Source of the DNA: Granulicella mallensis MP5ACTX8
Lineage (GTDB): Bacteria > Acidobacteriota > Terriglobia > Terriglobales > Acidobacteriaceae
NCBI RefSeq assembly: GCF_000178955.2
Contig: NC_016631.1
Span: forward strand, 1,736,001-1,800,000
Direction: 5' to 3'
Length of the DNA stretch: 64,000 nt
In this document: piece by piece, positions 60,180 to 64,000 of the stretch
Layout of the letters: each line of letters opens with the position of its first letter
Numbering within the stretch: the stretch's first letter is position 1
Notes under the pieces: model-generated
What the model was told of the DNA's origin: nothing
The model's database searches: none
The model's input: the letters and a program-made list of their open reading frames with translations, nothing else
Made by a program: the position numbers and the translations under genes

Positions 60180-61391
60180 TTACTTGTCAGTAAGCGTCGC
60201 CACCCCGGGGAGTGTCTTGCCCTCGAGGAACTCAAGGCTCGCGCCGCCGCCGGTAGAGATATGCGTGATCTTGTCCGCGACGCCGGAGTTGTGCAGTGCC
60301 GCTACGGAGTCTCCGCCACCGACGATGCTGATGGCATCTTCGTTCTTCGCGAGCGCCTTGGCGACGGCGTTGGTGCCCTTGGCGAAGGGTGCGAGTTCAG
60401 CGACGCCCATCGGGCCGTTCCAGACGACGGTGGCTGCCTCGGCGATCTCCGCCGCAAAGAGCTTGATCGTCTCGGGGCCGATGTCGAGTGCCATCAGGTC
60501 GGCGGGGAAGGGCTTGGTACCGCTGAAGATCTGCGTCTTCGCGTCGGCGCCGAACTTGTCCGCCAGGACGTGGTCCACGGGCAGCAGGAACTTCACTTCA
60601 CGGGCTTCGGCTTTTTCAAGAGCCGCGCGGGCGATGTCGTACTTGTCGGCTTCAACCAGAGACTTGCCTGTGGTCTGGCCCTGCGCATTGAGGAACGTAT
60701 AGGCCATCGCGCCGCCGATCAACAGGGCATCGACCTTGTTGAGCAGAGCGTTGATGACTTCGATCTTGTCCGAGACCTTGGCTCCGCCAATGATGGCGAC
60801 AAACGGCCGGTTCGGCTCGGCAACGGCTTTGCCGAGATAGTTCAGTTCCTTCTCCATCAGCAGGCCCGCGGCCGACTGGGCGACGAAGTGCGTAATGCCC
60901 TCGGTGGAGGCGTGGGCGCGGTGTGCCGCGCCAAAGGCATCGTTCACGTAGATGTCGCAGAGTTGTGCGAGCTGCCTGGCGAAGGCCGGGTCGTTGGCCT
61001 CTTCTTCGGCGTGGAAGCGCAGGTTCTCGAGCAGCAGCGTCTGGCCAGGCTCGAGGTTGTCGGCCAGTTCGATGGCGACCGGCCCAACGCAGTCGGGCGC
61101 GAAGGCGACGTTCTCATCCGGGTCGAGCACGTGGTCGAGCAGCGAGCGCAGGCGATCGACGACGGGGCGCAGGCTCATCGCGTCGACGTGCTTGCCCTTG
61201 GGGCGGCCGAGGTGCGCGGCGAGGATCACACGGGCCTTGCGGCGCAGCGCGTACTCGATGGTGGGGATCGTCTCGCGGATGCGTGTGTCGTCGGTGATGG
61301 TGCCCTCTTTGGAGAGGGGCACATTGAAGTCGACGCGGATGAGCACGCGCTTACCGGTGAGATCGAGGTCGCGAATCGAGAGCTTGTGCAT
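60180..61391 (-). CDS. pgk: Phosphoglycerate kinase
   Basis: The protein has 403 residues. The N-terminal substrate-binding motifs are [16 protein letters not shown] and [34 protein letters not shown] and a C-terminal nucleotide-binding region with [20 protein letters not shown] and [13 protein letters not shown] follow, ending in [21 protein letters not shown]. It makes ATP from 1,3-bisphosphoglycerate in glycolysis. It is complete and ordinary in length. Glyceraldehyde-3-phosphate dehydrogenase is not visible in this window. Confidence 0.97.
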   Translation of the reverse strand: MHKLSIRDLDLTGKRVLIRVDFNVPLSKEGTITDDTRIRETIPTIEYALRRKARVILAAHLGRPKGKHVDAMSLRPVVDRLRSLLDHVLDPDENVAFAPDCVGPVAIELADNLEPGQTLLLENLRFHAEEEANDPAFARQLAQLCDIYVNDAFGAAHRAHASTEGITHFVAQSAAGLLMEKELNYLGKAVAEPNRPFVAIIGGAKVSDKIEVINALLNKVDALLIGGAMAYTFLNAQGQTTGKSLVEADKYDIARAALEKAEAREVKFLLPVDHVLADKFGADAKTQIFSGTKPFPADLMALDIGPETIKLFAAEIAEAATVVWNGPMGVAELAPFAKGTNAVAKALAKNEDAISIVGGGDSVAALHNSGVADKITHISTGGGASLEFLEGKTLPGVATLTDK

Positions 61392-61488
61392 TGCCTGAAG
61401 GATAACCGACTGGAGGGTAGATCGTCAGAGCAACCGCTTATGAGCCATAAGAACTTCTGCTTGGACGCCCGCTTTGGAGGGGGTGAAA

Positions 61489-62520
61489 GTGGAAGTCGAG
61501 GCAAAGAAGATGACGACCCAAACGGCAGTTCAAGCAGTTCCGGAGAAGGCAGTAGCCTTCAAGACATTCAACAGCAAGACAGTGTTTTTTATCGGACTGC
61601 TGATCGCGGCCAGCGGTATTGTGTCGCCGCCGGTGGCCCTGGTGGGAGGCATCGCGTTCGGCTTCTCGGTGGACCACCCCCTGCGGGCCGAGGCGGGGAC
61701 GCTGGCAAAGTTCCTGTTGCAGGCCTCGGTGGTGGCCCTGGGCTTTGGGATGAACGTGCAGCAGGTATTGCATGCCGGCCGCTCAGGATTCCTCTACACG
61801 GCGGTGAGCATCACGGTCGCGCTGGGGCTTGGGCTGCTCCTGGGCAAGCTACTGAAGGTCGGGGGCAAGGCATCGTTCCTGATCGCGGCAGGCACGGCCA
61901 TCTGCGGCGGGAGTGCAATCGCCGCGCTGGCCCCGATTACGGAGGCGGGGGAGGAAGAGATCAGCGTCTCGATGGGCACGGTATTTCTTCTGAACTCGGT
62001 GGCCCTGCTGCTATTCCCGGCAGTGGGCTGGGCGCTGCACCTGAGCCAGAACCAGTTCGGCCTGTGGGCGGCATTGGCCATCCACGACACGAGTTCCGTG
62101 GTGGGAGCTGCGGCGAAGTACGGTGACCAGGCGTTGGCTATCGGAACAACTGTGAAGCTGGCACGGGCGCTGTGGATTGTGCCGGTGTCGTTGATTACGG
62201 CAACGTTCATTGCGCGGGGTAGCACACGGAGTTCCGACGCGGGACCGAGGGCCGGGGTAAAGATTCCATGGTTCATCGTGATGTTCTGCGCCGCTGCTGC
62301 GTTCAGCACCTACCTCCCAGCTTTGCGCCCCATGTTCGGTGCGCTCAACCATCTGGGCAAGGTGGGATTGACCGCGACGCTGTTCCTGATTGGAACGAGC
62401 CTGTCGAAGAAGACGCTGAAGCAGGTGGGCGTCAGGCCCCTGGTGCAGGGAGTCGTGCTTTGGGTGATTGTGGCCGGAGCATCGCTGGCTGCGATCTACT
62501 TTAGGGTGATCTCGATCTAG
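61489..62520 (+). CDS. YeiH/YadS-type membrane transporter (putative sulfate/sulfite exporter family)
   Basis: The protein has 343 residues from GTG 61489, preceded by GGAGGGGGTGAAA; TTG 61474 and ATG 61510 are alternatives. It has about ten helices. Family motifs are LLIAASGIVSPPVALVGGIAFGF, LLQASVVALGFGMN, GTAICGGSAIAALAPI (the central signature with G-G-S), LSQNQFGLWAALAIHDTSSVVGAAAKYG and TLFLIGTSLS. This is the Cons_hypoth698 (UPF0324/PSE) family. In E. coli yeiH lies beside the LysR regulator gene yeiE; here a LysR gene is also adjacent but convergent. Confidence 0.9.
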   Translation: MEVEAKKMTTQTAVQAVPEKAVAFKTFNSKTVFFIGLLIAASGIVSPPVALVGGIAFGFSVDHPLRAEAGTLAKFLLQASVVALGFGMNVQQVLHAGRSGFLYTAVSITVALGLGLLLGKLLKVGGKASFLIAAGTAICGGSAIAALAPITEAGEEEISVSMGTVFLLNSVALLLFPAVGWALHLSQNQFGLWAALAIHDTSSVVGAAAKYGDQALAIGTTVKLARALWIVPVSLITATFIARGSTRSSDAGPRAGVKIPWFIVMFCAAAAFSTYLPALRPMFGALNHLGKVGLTATLFLIGTSLSKKTLKQVGVRPLVQGVVLWVIVAGASLAAIYFRVISI

Positions 62521-62570
62521 AAGTGTCTAAAGCTGAGGATTGCTGAAAATTGGGATGGCAGTTTTGAAGG

Positions 62571-62710
62571 GTACGGCCTTCAGGCCGTACGTAAATCCCT
62601 GGAGAAGGATGCGGCTTTAGCCGCGGAGGGAATGTGGCCGGGCGGAGATTCCCTCCGTGGCTAAAGCCACCCGAGCAACAAAGCATAAACGGCGGGACTG
62701 AAGTCCCCCC
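62571..62710. repeat. Three-hairpin palindromic intergenic element, copy B
   Basis: GTACGGCCTTCAGGCCGTAC (62571-62590) is followed by a long hairpin with left arm GCGGCTTTAGCCGCGGAGGG and right arm CCCTCCGTGGCTAAAGCC, about 62611-62671, then GGCGGGACTGAAGTCCCCCC (62691-62710). The order is the reverse of copy A (47101-47240). It separates the convergent transporter and LysR genes. Confidence 0.8.
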
Positions 62711-62723
62711 TTCAAAGCAAAGT

Positions 62724-63662
62724 CTAGCCTTCGGATTTATGGCTTGGCCTTCCGGTAGGGCGAGGCGCCAGGTCCTCAGCGCGTTCCAGGACGAAGCGAT
62801 GGAACGCGCGGGTAACGCCGGTAGGTTCCGGGCCGCTGGGTGTGACGAGAGAGAACATGCGTGCGAGTTGCAGACCGCGAATATGCGCAACCCGCAGCGT
62901 TCCGAGCGCGAGCTGCGCACGTACCGCCCAGCGCGAGACGAACGCGATGCCCAGGCCCGCTTCCACGGCGCTGAGCAGCCCCTCTGTGGAGTCGAAGGTC
63001 ATGCGAATATGCAGGTCGCGAAGGCGCAGGCCGGCGCGTTCGAAGGCCTGCTCGACGATGCGGCGTGAGCCGGAACCGAGTTCGCGGGTCACGAGTGTAG
63101 CCTGCTGAAGCTGTGCAGGCTCGACCTCCTCGCCGGCCCACTCGTGAGTGGCGGGAACGACGCAGATCATGTGATCTTCCATGAAGGGCTCGATGCGGAC
63201 GTCCTGACGCATGGCGGGGCCTTCGATCAGCGCAAGCTGGACGCGATGGCCGACGAGGGCTTCGAGCGCCGCCTGAGTATTGCCGCCGATGACGTCGATG
63301 TTGACCTTCGGGTTCTCGATCAGGAAGGCGGCGATGAGCCGTGGAAGCAGGTATTGGCCGATGGTCTGCGAAGCCGCAAGCGTGAGGTGGCCGGCGTTGG
63401 TGCTGGTTGTCGCGGCGACGGCCTGGCGGGCCTCTTCGGAAAGGTCCGCCAGCCTTTCAGCATAGGGAAGGAGCGCGGTTCCGGCGGTGGTGAGAGTGAT
63501 CTTGCCGCCGGCGCGGTCGAAGAGCGCCACGTCGAGCTCTGTCTCCAGCGCCTTGATCTGCTGCGTGATGGCGGGCTGGGTAAGCAGGAGTTCTTCAGCG
63601 GCAACGCGGAAGTTGCGATGGCGGGCGACGGCGCGGAAGACGCGGAGGCGGAAGTTCTCCAT
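62724..63662 (-). CDS. LysR-family transcriptional regulator
   Basis: The protein has 312 residues from ATG at 63662 (MENFRLRVFRAVARHRNFRV); an in-frame start at 63731 is rejected. The helix-turn-helix is AAEELLLTQPAITQQIKALETELDVALFDRAGGKITLTTAG. The effector domain begins GHLTLAASQTIGQYLLPRLIAAF, with NIDVIGGNTQAALEALVGHRVQLALIEG and GLGIAFVSRWAV. This is the CysB/CbbR/YeiE-like group. It lies next to the YeiH-type transporter, the pairing seen for YeiE. It is divergent neither from the transporter nor from RidA; the RidA gene lies 29 bp upstream on the same strand and may be co-transcribed. Confidence 0.92.
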   Translation of the reverse strand: MENFRLRVFRAVARHRNFRVAAEELLLTQPAITQQIKALETELDVALFDRAGGKITLTTAGTALLPYAERLADLSEEARQAVAATTSTNAGHLTLAASQTIGQYLLPRLIAAFLIENPKVNIDVIGGNTQAALEALVGHRVQLALIEGPAMRQDVRIEPFMEDHMICVVPATHEWAGEEVEPAQLQQATLVTRELGSGSRRIVEQAFERAGLRLRDLHIRMTFDSTEGLLSAVEAGLGIAFVSRWAVRAQLALGTLRVAHIRGLQLARMFSLVTPSGPEPTGVTRAFHRFVLERAEDLAPRPTGRPSHKSEG

Positions 63663-63691
63663 AGCGTTCAGAGTACAGCTACGGGAGACTT

Positions 63692-64000
63692 CTAAGGCAG
63701 CACGGCCTCGGCTTCGATCTCGACGCGCCACTTGGGGTTGAGCAGGGCGGCGACGACCATGGTGCTCGCTGGGCGGATCGTTCCGAAGACCTCACCGTGA
63801 GCCCGGCCGATCTCTTCCCAGTCCTCGACGCGGGCGAGGAACATGCGCGTGCGGACGACGTGCTCGAAGGTGGCTCCAGCCTGCGAAAGCGCAGTCTCGA
63901 TGAGCTTGAGGACGACGCGGGTCTGCTCGGCGGGCGAGAGGTCTTCTGCCCCAACCGGACCGGTGCCGGAGACGTGGACTACGTTGCCGATGCGTACCGC
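63692..64000 (-). CDS. RidA (YjgF/YER057c) family protein, partial
   Basis: The frame runs through the right edge, so the N-terminus is missing; 102 residues are visible. They include VRIGNVVHVSGTGPVG, LSPAEQTRVVLKLIETALSQAGATFEHVVRTRMFLARVEDWEEIG and IRPASTMVVAALLNPKWRVEIEAEA. The late arginine in the R-P-A-S-T-M segment and Glu in VEIEAEA are the RidA active-site region. RidA proteins deaminate reactive imines and enamines. It precedes the LysR regulator on the same strand with a 29-bp gap. Confidence 0.88.
   Translation of the reverse strand, partial: AVRIGNVVHVSGTGPVGAEDLSPAEQTRVVLKLIETALSQAGATFEHVVRTRMFLARVEDWEEIGRAHGEVFGTIRPASTMVVAALLNPKWRVEIEAEAVLP

Noticed and set aside
60261-62126. 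A 621-codon plus-strand frame across pgk and the transporter gene
   Set aside because: It is antisense to pgk and out of frame with the YeiH-type gene; both real genes have full family motifs.
1-64000. Defence islands, prophage, complete insertion sequences, biosynthetic megasynthases
   Set aside because: None found on either strand; the only mobile-element traces are the integrase remnant, the palindromic elements and the four-helix-bundle gene.

Overview
The window is about 57 to 60 % GC and densely coded. It looks like the chromosome of a soil acidobacterium (class Terriglobia, the Granulicella/Terriglobus/Edaphobacter type). The reasons are an Oar-like TonB-dependent protein of about 1,200 residues with a carboxypeptidase-regulatory N-terminus, a periplasmic GH42 enzyme, many small VOC/DoxX/cupin genes, and the general gene mix. 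The genus is an inference. No rRNA gene, intact tRNA, CRISPR array or complete insertion sequence was seen.

Region 1 (1-25,270) is one exopolysaccharide/capsule or O-antigen locus. It has a Wzc-like co-polymerase/tyrosine kinase (3838-6177), a Wza-like export protein (16772-17833), a Wzx-like flippase (23741-25270) and two candidate polymerases or ligases (6184-7458 and 9643-11061). It also has a PglC-type initiating phosphoglycosyl transferase (14264-14884), two GT4 transferases, methyltransferases, an AsnB-type amidotransferase and a FemAB-like transferase. Scattered through it on both strands is a candidate for every step of a legionaminic-acid-type nonulosonate pathway: PtmE-like nucleotidyltransferase, LegB, LegC, LegH, LegG, LegI and LegF. 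A protein at 17928-18884 resembles GT42/DUF115-type sialyltransferases and may add the sugar to the polymer.

Region 2 (25,270-31,000) holds a tyrosine-integrase remnant, a large Oar-like outer-membrane protein, and an A+T-richer non-coding stretch. That stretch has two ~120-bp direct repeats that look like duplicated promoter regions, and a tRNA-like 3' fragment.

Region 3 (30,000-49,400) is a set of short operons. They are cupin-DoxX-SugE behind two palindromes; an OmpR/EnvZ-type two-component system facing a Tat-exported hydrolase-VOC-cytochrome P460-glutamine amidotransferase run, with tandem OmpR-type repeats between them; a DUF4239 membrane protein pair; a frameshifted small membrane protein; a GH42 beta-galactosidase; an Ig-like lipoprotein; a DoxX-ECF sigma-zinc anti-sigma operon; a FadR-type regulator; a VOC protein; a small lipoprotein; and a delta-1-pyrroline-5-carboxylate dehydrogenase.

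Region 4 (49,400-64,000) is mostly housekeeping: LolA-like protein, SerS, signal peptidase I, TpiA, Pgk, a YeiH-type transporter with a LysR regulator, and a RidA protein cut by the window end. Inside it are a 1,186-residue fusion of a catalytically dead GH18-like domain, a NodB deacetylase and a processive GT2 synthase, and a class-A-beta-lactamase-fold protein that seems to lack the usual omega-loop glutamate. Two copies of a ~140-bp three-hairpin intergenic element (47101-47240 and 62571-62710) show a dispersed palindromic repeat family.
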